This document shows, in pieces, positions 38,880-51,869 of a DNA stretch of 64,000 bases. The notes under the pieces are model-generated. The model had not been told where the DNA came from, did no database searches, and saw only the letters and a program-made list of their open reading frames with translations. The translations under genes and the position numbers were made by a program. Position 1 is the first letter of the stretch; each line of letters begins with the position of its first letter. Source of the stretch: Zonotrichia leucophrys gambelii (taxonomy: Eukaryota > Chordata > Aves > Passeriformes > Passerellidae); assembly GCF_028769735.1 (NCBI RefSeq), contig NC_088176.1, positions 18,261,501-18,325,500 of the forward strand. The letters run 5' to 3'.

Positions 38880-41800
38880 CCCAATGGACGCTCTAACCTG
38901 TTCCGATCATTGATCAGAAGGTGCCACCTCAAAAGGCCTTGCAAAGGCTCCTTTTGTGCACTGGCATACTTTGGCATCTTGAACTCCATTGTGCTGGTGT
39001 AAATCAGAAGAAACTCCAGCAGATACACTGGCTGCTCTGCATCAGCACTGGTGTCAGAAGAGAAATCTGACTACCAGAAAGCAGTGCCTCCAGAGCTGGC
39101 AGGCCATCAAGGACCAGTGGGGAAAGGACGCTATTGTTCAACTGACCTGCTGTGAGGAGGCACAGGACAGGTCATTCATACAGTGCAGCGATGTGGAAAG
39201 TCCACTGTTCTCAGCCTGATTGATTATATTTTCAATTATTTTATACAAGACACATTATGTCCATACTTAGCAGGAACTAGCTGTAGTTATGTATCTCTCA
39301 GCTGCTGAAGCAAAGCCAGGCCTGGGGGCTAGAGGCAGATCAACATGACCAGGTAGCGCCTTTTTGGCAGCAAAAATGAGATGAGATGGGTATTGTCTCA
39401 GTCCAGAAGCAATGCTAAGGACTGAGGAAGGCAAAGAAAGAACAAGTTCCAGTTTTATTTCACTCTATGCATGTCTTGCCTCGAACACAGCAGGAATCAG
39501 ACACCAAAGGCAGCGTTGTTTCTGCAACAGTAAAATGAGGACATTTCCTTCAATACATATCTTACCAGAGGTGTCCAGGTCCTTGTGACATTAGACTGTT
39601 AAAACACACAGCATGTGAGGCTGCCTCTCAGAACCAGCCAGGAAAATTGGCGCATACCACTGTGGCTACATTAGGGCTGCAGGGATTCAGTGCTGTACTG
39701 AATTGGAGCATAGGCATAACAAGTTTCAAAAGTTGCCGGAGCATTCCCAGCCTAATGAGTTGCATTAATTCCATTAGTGTGGCTCTTTTAGTGCACCTGG
39801 CTTTAATTGGGCACTTGATTGGTATGCCTGAACTCGTTAGCTTCCACTGATTGACAAACAGCTAGAGGAAACAAAGCTGCACTGAAAGTGGTTTTGGGAC
39901 AGAAGGGGAGAGGGCAGAACAAGTGTGGTCTCCTCAGGGATTTGGAGTCAAGTAACAGTTATGGAGGAGGTGGCCACTGTTTGTTGTGACAGAGGATCTG
40001 AATAATTCTTTATCTGTTTGCATGAACTTAGCAAGAGACTTCAGTGCTTCGGTTGCACTTTGCTTTCAGCTCTGCAGTACAGCTGTCAAGTTTTGTGTTA
40101 ACCTTATGATGTTGGTAGATCATGCTCTCTGTGTGCAGTTCTGCAGCAGGAAACAGTTGTGTGTGTAATGAAGTGCTTTGAGGAAATACTCTTTCTCTGG
40201 TAGTCTTTAAATAAATGAATTTCTCTTTGACAGGAATTATCTACTCAAAGTAACTTGTTAGCAAAGGCAACAAGGTGAAAACATAACCAAGCTCTTATAC
40301 TACTGTGAATTTGGTTTTATTTTAATTGAAACCAATTGATTGGGGTCTAGTGTAGCAAGAGGCCAGACCCACTTCTTTTCTGTCCCAGCTATAATTCTTG
40401 ACAAATCTTGTGCTGTGTCTTGAAGAGAAATAAGTGTTACAGTGGATAATATCTCCAATGAGAATATAGTTGCAGGAAAATTTAATAAGCAATTCTGATT
40501 TCAAGAGCTTGATGGGTTCCAAATTATTCTCTTACTCAAAATTATTTTTAAATTAGTTGGTTATCCTTCTCTCCTTGGAGAGAAATAACTGTATTAATAA
40601 CTTTCATATCATTTTTGCTTTCAGATAGGCAAATACATTTATATGTACAAAATATACACATAAAATAGGAAACTGAAGTGTGACCAAGGCTATTGCTTCC
40701 AGAGGTGCCTGTTAGCTACCTCCTGAAGCTGAAGTGTGTTGTATTCAAGTATTCTGTGTGCACTGTGCCCTAAAAAAAAAAAAAAAATAATCATCTTGGA
40801 TGAATTGAGAATAAAAAACCCCAAATGCTTATGGAAGCCCAAAACATTGAGTGAATTGTCTGTGGGATCTGGAGCAGAGAAGAGGCTGAACCTAACTCTG
40901 TTCATCTTCTTGCTGACCTGCTTGACATTTCCCCTTGAGACAAACAAGGTTTTCCGTGCCAAATGATTAAAACAAGGAGGAGAGTGGATTCTCTGTGGTG
41001 CAGTTGTAAATGAAGTTGTCTTCTGGGGCTGCAGTGTTAAGCATAGATCCTCTTTTAAGGGAAGGATGAGTTCTCTCAGCCTTGGTGATGGCTGGGAGGC
41101 TGAGTACCTCGAGACACGGTGACTGTGTCAGTTTGCTGCTTTCCCTCTGTACCTTCTCCCTTGGGCTCTGTTGTGCTGGAAGTGCTCAAAGCCCAGTTCT
41201 AGACACTCTGACTTAGGTCAAACAGCTTCCTTTACTGGCTTGTGGGGGAACAGCAGCAGTTAATGTGCCTCCCCTGCCTGAGCTCTGTGAAGCAATGAGA
41301 GGAACATCCAGCACCTCCTTTCCCTGTTTGTCTCGCTCCTGCATCTGTCAGGGCAGGTGCCAAAGTAAACTGGTCAAGTCATGGAGTGCTTTGGCTAAAA
41401 CAGGGACTCAGAGCCCAGCCAAAGAGGCAATTCTGCCCTGGGAAGATTTTGACAATTAGAAGGATCCTGTGTTTTGAGGAGAGGCCTGGAGCTGGTGGAA
41501 CTGGGCTCTGTGATTCCCCCATGAATCAGAGGGGTGGTGAGATGGTGGCTCCATGTCACCAGGGCTCTGAATAGGGGCAACTCCATAGTTTTATTGCAAC
41601 TTGCACACATTGAAAACATTTCTTCAGTGGCTTTAGACATGATCTGCTGGATGTCTATTGCTTTACCTTGTGTTTCAAAATTACCTCAATGTATTGCTTA
41701 ATTACTAAACATTATGGTGGGGCTCAAAATTGGGTTACAGCACAAAAATAAATCTGACCTGACTTCAAAATGGTTCATGTCAATCTGTTTTAGAGAAGTT

Positions 41801-43735
41801 AATCAGGGAAACTGATATTCCTGCTGGCTCTGACAACTTGCTGACTCCAGTTTTAGCTAAACTCAGGGGAGTGAGTCATTAGGAGGACCCTACACCTAAT
41901 GCTCATGCAGCTCCTGGGAAATCAAAGGAAATTTAATATTTTCCCTAAAACTACTACCTGAGTGACATGGCCTTTTTCAGTGAGAAGATGGTTTGCTACT
42001 TATTAGGGGTGCTGGAGCAGCAGTCTGGCCACCACTTGTGCTGGGTGATACTGTCTTCCCTCTGTGCAAAGGATTCAAGATTGACTTCCTGATCCTTTTA
42101 CATTATGCAAAAAGCACACTGCAGTTTATCAGCAGTCCTTAACAGAGATCCACTGGAAGCACTGGCTGTGAAAAAGCACTGAAGCCATGGAGAAGTGTAA
42201 AGAACATGGGTCAGTGCTTGAGACCATCTGCAATAAATAAAATGTGAAAACAGAATTTTGAGTATGGGGAAGAAGGTTAAAGTAACCCAGGCTTGCTGTG
42301 TGTTTTAGATTGGTCATATGACTTGTGTGTTCTACAGTTTCATGTATATACCTGTCATAAAGCAAATCAATTCCAATCAGTTTCACCCTTAAATAAACCA
42401 CAGCTTGACCCAAGGAAGCATGCACACAACATTAGTTTCTAACAGAAACTTTCAGGCTTTGAAAAGGTGCTAATGCAAACTTTCCTGCATACCAGCAGAA
42501 GAGTTAACTAAGAGCAAAGTGAAGGAGCAAAATTCCCATGAATTGAATTTATCTGAGGTTTTAAAATTGGCACAGAGCAGAATGTGAACTGAAAATCTAT
42601 GGCTTCCTTGGTATGCATAATGTAAATGAGATATGTGCTTTTCTTGTTTAAGTTGGATTTTCATTTTAAGATTAGGGCAAAAATCTTATTGGACACAAAA
42701 CATGAATGGGTACAAGGCTATTAAGATTCAGGTGATAAGCATTGTTTGATAGGAAAACTTGCATCAGATTTATATCCGTTTTCTGGTGTTTGATTTAAAA
42801 ACTTTGGTAGGCTAAGCACTAGATTTCATTTCTAGGACAAGAACACCTTTCCAATATTTAAAAGATTTGCCTTAAAAAGAAGTACTGGACGAGGAGGGCC
42901 AGCTGTCCAAAACTCCCTCTCCTTCTTGCAGGAAAGCTGTGCACTTTCAGGAGATGAAAGGGAAACTGGGGGTAAGAGAGCACAGAACCTGTCCTGCTCT
43001 ACCTGGGATTTGCCCCTCAAGGTTCTGCAGAGCCTCCTAAACCTTTAACCTGACAGGATAGTGGAGGAAACTTTCCTGTGAGTATTTTCTTTCCACTCTG
43101 TGAATCTAGTGGTGCTATGATCTAAAAGTTTTGAGGCTGAGGCATGTATTCTTTGTATGGGACTGTAGCTGTGAATGCTGAAGTAGAGAAATACCAAGGC
43201 AAAACATAACTTGGCAAAAGTGGGAAGTTCAAAGCAGAGTTTTGTATGCTCTGTTTCTGTTTTTCCAGATTTGAGGGTTTCATTGTGTTGCCATTGCTAG
43301 ACTCCTTGCTACAGACGGGAGCCCTGCTGTGCTTCTGGTGCCCAGAACTAAATGCAATAGGTAAAATCATCTGTTTCCATGTTGAAACTTGGAGCAGACA
43401 AGAAGAGAGCAGAGTGCTCTGTGAGGTGTTTTGGGTCAGGCAGGAAATTAATCTTTCCTATTTTGTCATAGCAAACAGGGTAGATCCACATTTAAGAGGA
43501 CTTGGCAGATGGTGGAGAAAGGTGCTTGGATGGATTTAAAATGTGATTGAATAGCTCTGGATTGTGTAGGAGTGCTGCTTCCTACTCCTGTTTTTTCTGA
43601 AATTTTGGTGCATATGTCTAGTTAGCCTTAAAAAAGGAAAGTAAATCTTTGGTCACAATTTACTTATGACTTGGTATTCTCTGTAGACTTGCCTTACAAC
43701 TGCACCTGGAAGTCTGTTGCAGGAAGAAAGATGTC
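38880..43735. other. Gene-free interval between MSMB-like copies A and B
   Basis: No exon matching the MSMB family or any other gene was found. A homopolymer A run (about 40772-40787) and ordinary A+T-rich DNA are present. The proximal part is presumably the upstream region of copy A. Confidence 0.4.
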
Positions 43736-43737
43736 TA

Positions 43738-43784
43738 AAGAATGGTTTGGGTTGGAAGGAACCTTTAGAGGTCATCTAGTCCAG
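43738..43784 (-). mobile_element. CR1 3'-end fragment, left part (split by LTR)
   Basis: 'aatggtttgggttggaaggaacctttagaggtcatctagtccag' is the reverse complement of the CR1 3' UTR. It continues in register at 44397 after the LTR insertion. The last six bases, GTCCAG (43779-43784), are the left copy of the LTR target duplication. Confidence 0.93.
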
Positions 43785-44390
43785 TGTCGGATCTCAGGAT
43801 CTCAGTCCTGAGATGCCGGGCCACCGAGACCACCCTTGGGGGGCTCGGGAGTCCTGGAATGTTGCCAGAAGTGTCTGGTGGCTGGACTTTGACCCTACAC
43901 GGGAGACGACACCTGTATGAGGATAGGAGGACTTCACCGGGGTGAATGGTGAAGGGATTAGTTAATTAGAGGGTGAAACACAGGGTTTAGGATTTATGTA
44001 CAGGGGGGTTTAGAGAAGTAAGATGGAGGAATTGGGGCGTGTCCTGTCCTTCTTCTGTTTCTTCTTCTCCTCCATCTTCTTTGGTGATGGTGGCACTTTT
44101 GGATTGGTTATTACTAAAAGTGCACCGGGCAATAAGAATAAATGGTATTGGGGAAAAATGATAAATATTGTACACGTAACAATGGGTATAAAGAGGAGGG
44201 CAGCACAGTGTGCTCATGGCTGACTGCTGAGCAGACCTCTGTCGGGCTGAAAGAAAATCTTTTAGATAAACAATTAATAAACATAAAGACCGAAAGAAGA
44301 ACTGAAGCCTCTTCTAGTCCTTCGATACGCGGGCTGTCCCAAGGCCACTCCGGGCCTTTCCAGGCCCTTCAAACAGCCGAAAAACCGACA
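43785..44390 (+). mobile_element. Solo LTR of an avian endogenous retrovirus (606 bp)
   Basis: Terminal inverted repeats TGTCGG (43785-43790) and CCGACA (44385-44390) bound a 606-bp non-coding segment. It is flanked by an exact 6-bp target duplication, GTCCAG. A TATA-type TATAAAG at 44187-44193 and an AATAAA at 44276-44281 give a U3-R-U5 order on the plus strand. No internal retroviral genes, primer-binding site or second LTR are present, so it is a solo LTR left by LTR-LTR recombination. A 6-bp duplication is typical of alpha/beta-type (class II) elements; class assignment is inference. Confidence 0.92.
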
Positions 44391-44660
44391 GTCCAGCCCT
44401 CCTGCCAAGAGAAGGGACACCCTCCACTAAACCAGGTTTCTCAAAGCCTTGTCCAACCTGGCATAAAACACTTCCAAAGATGGTGCATCTGCAAGTTCTC
44501 TGAGCAACCTGTTCCAGTGTCTCACTGGCCTCATATTAAAGAATTTCTCCCTTGTGTCTAATTTGAATGTAGCCTCTTTTATTTTAAAACCTTTACGCCT
44601 TGACTTATCACTGCCTTCCCTGGTAAAACATTTCTCTCTATCCACACTGCTCCCCTTTCT
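44391..44660 (-). mobile_element. CR1 fragment, right part: end of reverse-transcriptase frame and UTR
   Basis: The right part resumes the CR1 interrupted by the LTR. On the minus strand, 44427-44645 translates to the characteristic CR1 C-terminus, including REKFFNMRPVRHWNRL and ADAPSLEVF. It lacks the catalytic reverse-transcriptase core and is 5'-truncated. The right end is approximate. Confidence 0.93.
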
Positions 44661-45370
44661 GTGTCACCTCCTTTGGTGAAAATTAGAAAGAGCAACCCTA
44701 CAGTTTCAATGCAGCAGAGTAGAGTTGTTTCTCAGAAATTATTTTCAAGTCCTCTAGCCTCAACCCTGAAGTGCTGTAGTCTGTGCTAGGCAGGGTGTCA
44801 TTAGAAGAGGCCTTCAATTATACTTTATGGGTAGCTGGTAGATCTTGCAGTCCATAGGTTGGTCTCCAGGAAGCCATAGAGGACAAAAGTTAATCATGTA
44901 AGACATTATAGAAAACAGAGCATTCAGAAAGATTTTCAAATAGCTTTTCATTTTTTTCCCCTGGTTTTTGGAATTTTAATTCTTTTGGTTTTCATTCTTA
45001 ATGAAGAAAAGAAGTCACATGAATTTCTGATGCTTTATATTTTATTTTAGCTTTAAGATACAGGTGTGCACAGATTATGGAATATGCCCCTTGGCACTGG
45101 AACATGACAAGAGAAGAACACAGATTAGCAGCTACCAAGGATGCTTTAAAATGTCACCTTTAATGTCTGACCTCAAGGAAGGAACAGGTTAGTTCTTTGT
45201 TCATGGTGAAGCATAAGGCAGAGAAACTAAGGGAGATTTTTGTGAGTAGATACTCAGTTTCATTATATGTTGGGTTTTAGGAGTAGATTTCACTTAACAG
45301 TTGCGTTTTTAGTGGTTTTGAATTTGTGAGAGAACCATCAGAACAATAAAAGGAAATATTCCCCCAATCC
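44661..45370. other. 3' flank of MSMB copy B
   Basis: No exon. A minus-strand AATAAA (TTTATT at 45041-45046) about 340 nt below the copy B stop codon is a possible polyadenylation signal. Confidence 0.4.
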
Positions 45371-45382
45371 ATCATTCTTCTG

Positions 45383-48300
45383 TTACCCCACCCATGAATG
45401 GACTGGGCATTCTTTTGAGTGATCATCTTTCTCCACTACTTTATAAGAGCAAGTGTCCTTGCTGAAAATGCGTTCACATTTCTCTTCATCATAGCCGACT
45501 GGTGTCATATAGCTGTGGTTGGGAAAAGAAAAAGAGGCGATGAGACCAAGAAATAAGCAGCTTGCACTTCAGGTGGTATCTGCACCTTTGATATGAAGAG
45601 TCTGTACTGAGGAGACTCAGTTTTGGGAGCAGAAAATGGAACTTGCCCAAACGTCCTAGCTCAAATGTTTGTTACTTGTCCTGCTGTGTAATCAGGATGA
45701 AAGGAAAGTTTTAATTTTTCTGGTCAACACCCAAGGGATGTTTGTTGTGCTCATTTGCTATTCCAATATCACTGCTTCTTCTCTTCATCCACGGTATGGA
45801 ACAAATATTGCATGAGTGGTTGGGTATCACTATGGAAAACATTACAGCCAAGGTACCTTGAGCTGCTTCTCAGAGGAAAGTGAGGCAATGTGTGGCTTTG
45901 GGAAGCTCTGGACTAGGATCAATAGAAATTTCTTAGAATGTTCTCTCATGAATCAGTAACTTGCCTGATGTTTTAGCCCTGAGAAGAATTAAATTCTCCA
46001 TTTATTTTAAATAAAGAATTATTTGTTAAATACAACCTCTAATTTTCAGAGGAATTTCTTGCATGTTCAGTGAGAATGGTGTTGGATTTATGCATAACTT
46101 TGTCATAGGAAATGGGTGGGAGAAGGATTATTGTTATTTCTCAGGAACTCCTGTGCAAAGGGAAGTGGTTTGTGCTGTGTCATGGCAGCAGAGGGAAAAC
46201 CCCACTGCTGCTCTGAACTCACCTGGTGCAGCAGCCAATTCCAGTCTTGGAACAGGAGCAGTCGTTGCAGTCCTCGGTCCTCCATCTGGAATCAAATTCA
46301 TGGACCTTTCCTTCCCCATCAAGGCAGCCTGAAAATGCAGAGTATGAGCAGCCTTCAGTGTCAGACCATTGCACTGACTGCTGGATCTACAAAATGGGTG
46401 GGATCTTTGCTGGCTTTGTGCATTAACACCCCATATGCCAAACACAGAGGTTCCCCAACAGAGCAGGGTGTGCTACCCTAATGCATGCAGAAGAGAGACC
46501 TGTGTCCTTCTGTCTCCTGAGGTTCTTAACAGCATGGGGTTTCCTGGTGCAGTTCATCTTCAAGTATGGAATTTGAAGAACTCAGCAGAAAGACAACTAG
46601 ACACAGACCTGGTCAGAATTAAAAAAGGCTTTGACTTTCCTATTAACATCATCTCTTGTTGTCTCCTCCTTTAAAGCAAGACTACATCTGGTCAAAAAAC
46701 TTTTCCCAGTCCTCAGCTGCAAGAAGAATGCAAATTTTGGATGTAAAGTTCCTATTCAGCAGTCACAGAATAGACCATAGGCCTCCTGAATAACTGATCT
46801 GGGAAGCAGAATTTTGAGAACAGAACAAGAAAGAGTGCTGGGGCTTCTGGGTTGTGTCTTCACCTAGAAATGTTCTTTTCTTTGGCAATGTTAACTCATT
46901 TCTTCAAGTAATAGCAACAGCTTTCCCAGGTAAAACTGTATTTTAGACCACTTAGGGGGTTTTTGCATATTGGTACACATCAACTCCTGTTGTGTCAAAA
47001 AAAATTGCATGCTTCTCTTTTGGGAATTTTTTTTTCCTGCAGCTCCACTCATCTGTAGAGTGACAGACTAGCTGTGTTCAGGAAGGGCAGATGCAGACTC
47101 AAGGGATGCAGCCATTCTGCTTTTAGGAATTTGTTTTGGGATACAGAAACAAGACATTAGTAAATTGTGTGGTGCTGAATACTTGTAAATCTGTTTCCTG
47201 TTTTACACTGGCTACACACACTTCTCCTTTCTCTGATTTCTAGATGTGATTCCATGGTAAAAATATGACTTACTACTTCATGCAGATGAGTAAACTAAAA
47301 CTGTGTACTTCCCTGGGAAAAGATCATTAGTAATTTGGTCTGTGTGACGCTCTCCAGATAACTTGTTCTTTTAATAACATATTATATTATATTGCTCACC
47401 ATACCCCATTTCCCTTCCATTTCCCTTTGATTCCTCTCCACTGTTTCCACTTATTTCTAAATTGTGATGAATTGCACAGAAAGGACAAATCAAGCAGTGA
47501 TTCTGATGATGTCTGTCAGGTTGAGGGCAGTTCTTACCTACAACCACACCATTAGACATCCCTGGCTTGAATGGCATGTAGAAACAAGAAGCATCAGACA
47601 GTGGCATGCTGATGGCAAGAGCAAGAAGGCAGGCCACGATGGTGTTCTGAACAAGAAAACAGAATTCATATCAATCCTTCAGTAGCTATTAAGATGTCTT
47701 GATGATAAATAACAAGAAATACGTTGTGGTTTCAAATTAAAATCCAATTGTCTTTTGCAGTTTAGACACTTTAACACATTTATCAGGAATACGGAACCTT
47801 TTGAAGAAGCAGAGGCAATGCATCAGATGGGAGCAGAGAAAATGTCTGTCTTTCCAAGTTGTCTTTCCAATTAAGCATTGACTGCTAGACCCAGCTACTG
47901 TTTGTGAAAAATGTGTGTTTTATTCCTTTGCATTACCCATTAAATTTTCTAGTCCTTTTTTTATCTATAGGCTCAGTCATCAACTGTTTTTTCCACTAAT
48001 ATCACAGTTGCAAAAACTTCTTTATTGCAGTCTGTAGAACTACAGAATGTTTCATCCTAATATTGAAAGATTAGGAACAAGTGAAATAACTTTAGCTGAA
48101 GTTGAACACTCAGGTCTTGGCCCTGTACCTTACTTGCAAGTGTCACTTACAACCTAGGTAATTCTATATTCTGTGACCTTTGTAAGTGAGTTGTTTTTTT
48201 TTTTTTTGAAAAATCAGCTGGAGTTTCAATATTAGTTTGAAATGTTTGAAGGGCAAGAGAAGAAATGTTTATTCCGGGTAGACCAGGAATAAACAATCAC

Positions 48301-48694
48301 ATACACATGCTGTAACTGTGTTGTTTCAGACAGAATAGAACTGGTGACTTATAAAAAGAAGTCACTACTGAGAGATGAGAGGAGGAAAATTTAGTGTTTC
48401 ATTTTGCAGAAGAGAGGTTAAAACCCACAAACCTGCATCAGAGTGACAAAGGAGTAAAAATCAATATACCTTTTTTTTGAGTTCAGGGAAGTGCTCAGAT
48501 GTAATCCTGATTTTTCACCCTAAGTTCTTACCTGCCTTTGCCTCTCTTTGACTCTTGCTCTCATAACACAGAATTTATACATTCTCCAAGTTTCATAATG
48601 TGCTAAGTACTGAGATAAATCCAACAGAAACTCCTTTAAAATCCATAGCAATATACCATGGTCATTTACAGTACAAGATGTAAGGACTCACCAT
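45383..48694 (-). CDS. MSMB: Beta-microseminoprotein, copy B (closest to mammalian MSMB)
   Basis: Four exons: ATG 48692-48694, 47538-47646, 46223-46328, 45383-45512; product 115 aa (human 114). Exon 1 ends ATG|GTGAGT. Exon 2 gives a 20-residue signal peptide (MNTIVACLLALAISMPLSDA) followed by SCFYMPFKPG, matching the SCYFIP start of the mammalian protein. Exon 3 holds GCLDGEGK, the TEDCNDCSC cluster and GCCTS. Exon 4 reads TPVGYDEEKCERIF, KDTCSYKVVEKDD and KECPVHSW, very close to the mammalian C-terminus. Ten cysteines are present. All splice sites are GT-AG and phases are 0/1/2. In mammals this is an abundant secreted protein of prostate and mucosal fluids that binds CRISP-type partners; that role is family knowledge. 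This is the best candidate for the true orthologue in the array. Confidence 0.94.
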
Positions 48695-48751
48695 TCTTGC
48701 AGAATTATGAGACTTCCAGAGGGGAGATGGAAAGCTCATCTTCTCAGAGAC

Positions 48752-48759
48752 CTTATATA
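48752..48759 (-). promoter_or_regulatory. MSMB: TATA box of MSMB copy B
   Basis: TATATAAG on the minus strand, about 58 nt upstream of the start codon. Spacing predicts a 5' UTR of roughly 30 nt. Confidence 0.75.
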
Positions 48760-48769
48760 GAGAGGGAAT

Positions 48770-51100
48770 TTGTGATAACAGCCCTTGAGCAAACTGACCA
48801 TGCATGTCCAGCACCAATGAAGGTTCTGCAAAATGACTTCATGGGGTGGGCATTAAGATAAGGCAATTACACTCACGAAGAAAGGTTTGTTCTAACAAAC
48901 TCTGGAGAAATAGGCGTGGCTTTTGTGCCACACCAGAGTTGGGAGGCAATTGCAGGAAGCACTTTTCAAGCCTAGAAGGAATATTAGCATTTGTCCTGAG
49001 AAAACCATTAGAGACACGATGATTGTCAATCACAACAAAATTGCATGCTTAGTTACATCCATCTAGGGTTTAAAACATGGGTCCTAGGTAACCATTTTCT
49101 TCCTTCTTCAGCTTTCCATCATGTAGAAGATCCACATGCTCAGGTCCTCTATGAAGAAATAGGCATTACATATTTTATTTTTTAATTCTTGTAGACAATG
49201 AGAAACTGTTCCTTTTCTGCAGAGGCTGTATTTGTCAGGGGCAGACACACTTTCCAAGGACAGTAATTTTATAGCAAAGAGGTCCAGTATGGTCCCCCTT
49301 TGCTTAGCTTTCACCTACAAGGTGCAAGTATTTCAAACTTTGTGGCTCTTCTTGGTGATGAAGTTTATCCCTTAATACCAGAGCTGCGCAGTTTGCAATA
49401 CCTGAATTAATTACTCTGACTGCATAATTGTGTTGACTTCTTGTGTGTTTTTGGGAGTAGAGGCAGAACTTCAAGTTGGGTTGGCTACTCCACATCTTCT
49501 ACCCAAACTCCAGAGCTGAGAGGTAGCTCAGGAGGTCCATGAGAGAAGGCCAGAATTAGTGCAAAGCAGGTCACAGTAAGACCACTACTTCCAGGGACAT
49601 CTTATCTGGCTTTCAACTCAGAAAGTTGGGTAAATTGGTTTTCCTTCAGTTACTGGACTATCACTCTTCAGGATGACAGAAAAGAGATGCCGTGCTTGCA
49701 GGTGTTTGATGGAGCTGTGACAATCAGCCTGTCCATAGTAAGTTAGACTTGGCGGTGCTGATTTACACCCTGCCCTGAAATGGAGGATAACTACCATACC
49801 CTTGACTCCTAATCAGTGGAGTGGACATGTCAGCCTAGGAATTTCAATATTGAAATCAACAGTCCACATATCCCCTTTGAATCTCCCAGAAATCTGTATG
49901 AAGCCAGTTGAACAGCATTGTGGTTTGGGATGCTGTCAGTGTTTCAGACTGTTCATTTTTCAGTTAAAGGGGAGGGGGAAAGGCACAGTAGGACAGTGAT
50001 CCCTGATCCCAGGCCAAAGCTGCCTTTGGTGCTGGTTCAGTCAAGATGGAGAGAGTTCACAGTCTCATGTCCTGCTCCTGTGCTGCCTGACCTAATTGGT
50101 GAACACCTGTGAGATGCCTAAGGATGTGCCCTAGGTTTTCATACTGGCTCTTTGTAACCCTTAGGTATTGAGAAGTAACAATTTCCTCTAGGCTGACAAT
50201 ACTGTGTCAAGTAGCATAGAATCCTGCTCAAGGTATTGGCTCCTCTGCTCCATGTCCTCAGAGGTGATCTGGAACAAATGTTCCATGATATTTTGGAATA
50301 AAAGGACCATCAAATTGCACTGCATTTATTCTGTTAAAATTACTGAGCTATTTAATTTTTTTTCTTCTTGCATGTTATGTACTTGACATTCAATATTTTG
50401 CTTCTCAGGCAAATTCTCAGGCAGATTCCTGAGAGGGATCAAGAATGTGAGGTTCTTGTGTGGGAGAGTAAATGCAGGACCCATTACAGCAGTTTGTGTA
50501 TCTAGTCACTTAAACCCAGTATGTTGATTCTCACCACTATTGAGAAGGGAAGAACAAGAGGAAACATGAAGCATTTCAGCTCACAGATCATAAGTAAACA
50601 TGATTTTACAAATAAACTCTTCTTGACATTAAACTGACAATGCTGTGTATAATGTACATTGGTTTTACTTTATTGAGGTCTGTCACATTTGTGTGTGAGA
50701 AAGGATAACTGTGTTAAGGAAAGGCACATGCAAACACTAAAATATACAGTGCACTGTTTACACAAGAACATATTGTAAAGGTGGTAGAAGGAAGTTTTAT
50801 CTTGGTGGGGACACTTTTCTTAAGTCTGAGGTTCATATACCCACAAATCTCAAAGCCTAGGCCCTCAGATCTCTCCCAGGACAGGAATTATCAAAGAATT
50901 GTATAAATTTTATAGCAAGGTACACAGGCACTGCGAGCAATTTGTCCCAGGTAACAGATGGCAGAGCAGAAACTTGAATTGAGACTTCAATTCAACATGT
51001 GTGACCCAAGATTGAGACAATAATATCATTTCTTCTCTGATCTGAACACACCTGCCTTTTTCCATGTGTAGCCAAGTCCCCGTTCCTGAGCTGAATTTCA
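48770..51100. other. Gene-free interval upstream of copy B
   Basis: No supported exon. A minus-strand open frame at 49108-49314 contains scattered cysteines but lacks MSMB spacing and splice sites, so it is not annotated. Confidence 0.4.
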
Positions 51101-51103
51101 GTT

Positions 51104-51863
51104 TTAATTCAAAGCAGTTTCAGTGGGATGAGAAACACCTAGTTTTTTATCTTGGTGCGAATGCATTTTTAAAACACATGATAATTTCTCAGCTAGCCTG
51201 GAAAATCCTGTCAGATCATGATCCCAGGACGAAGGATCAGTGCTAAGCAAGGGACATAGGGACAGACAAAAATATCTAAAGGGCCAATCACAAATACCAG
51301 GCCATGCTTGCAACAAGGCGACCTCCATCTCTGAAGTGTGGGTAGAACTGAGGGAGATGGCCACAGATAATGTACCAGCAAGAAAAGTCCAGAGGCAGTA
51401 AATCAAAATTAATAGGAGTGGTAGATTCAGAAATAAAGGTATCTCCAGCTTATGGGAAAAGCTAAATATCCTGCACTCCTACCTTCCGTCTCAAGATGTG
51501 TAGTAAAAAAAAGTCTGAGAAGTCTTCAGTGAACCAGAATAATGACAAAAAAGTGTATTCCACAAGTTAAAAAACCCACAGTGATTCCAAACACAGCTTG
51601 TTGTCTTGACCCTGCAGCTAATTAAGCAAATGAAAGCCATATATGTGGGAGAAAGACTTTTTGTGGAGCCGTGACTTCAGGAGTTAGATGTAGGAAGGGT
51701 GGCAGGTAGGAGCATTGCTGTAGCTCTGTCCAGTAATGCCTCTGCTTTTGCAGAACTTACGTGGTGCAACAGCAGACACTGGTCTGGCCACACTGGCATG
51801 GGGAGTGTGCCTTTGTTCCTCCAGGTGGTAGCAAATTATCTGCTCTTTCATCTTGAACACAAG
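51104..51863 (-). pseudogene. Divergent or decayed MSMB-like copy: exon 3 and doubtful exon 4
   Basis: Segment 51761-51863 is exactly 103 nt, as in exon 3 of copies A, C, D and E. It is preceded by CAG and followed by GTAAGT on the minus strand, and stays open in the same phase (1 to 2). Translated it gives ACVQDERADN..., then SPCQCGQTSVCCCT, keeping the CxC and CC cluster but missing one of the adjacent family cysteines. A possible exon 4 at 51104-51197 joins in phase after TTTTCCAG. It is only 94 nt instead of 130 and has one cysteine, so it is doubtful. No signal-peptide exon or start exon was found up to 53 kb. A relic is the simplest reading; a highly diverged functional gene is not excluded. 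Confidence 0.5.
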
Positions 51864-51869
51864 CTGCCC

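Noticed and set aside
44142..44561. 139-residue plus-strand frame
   Set aside because: Runs across the LTR end, the target duplication and antisense CR1; a chance composite.
49108..49314. Minus-strand frame with several cysteines, considered as another MSMB exon 4
   Set aside because: Cysteine spacing differs from the family (no C-x13-C) and no exon 3 was found upstream.
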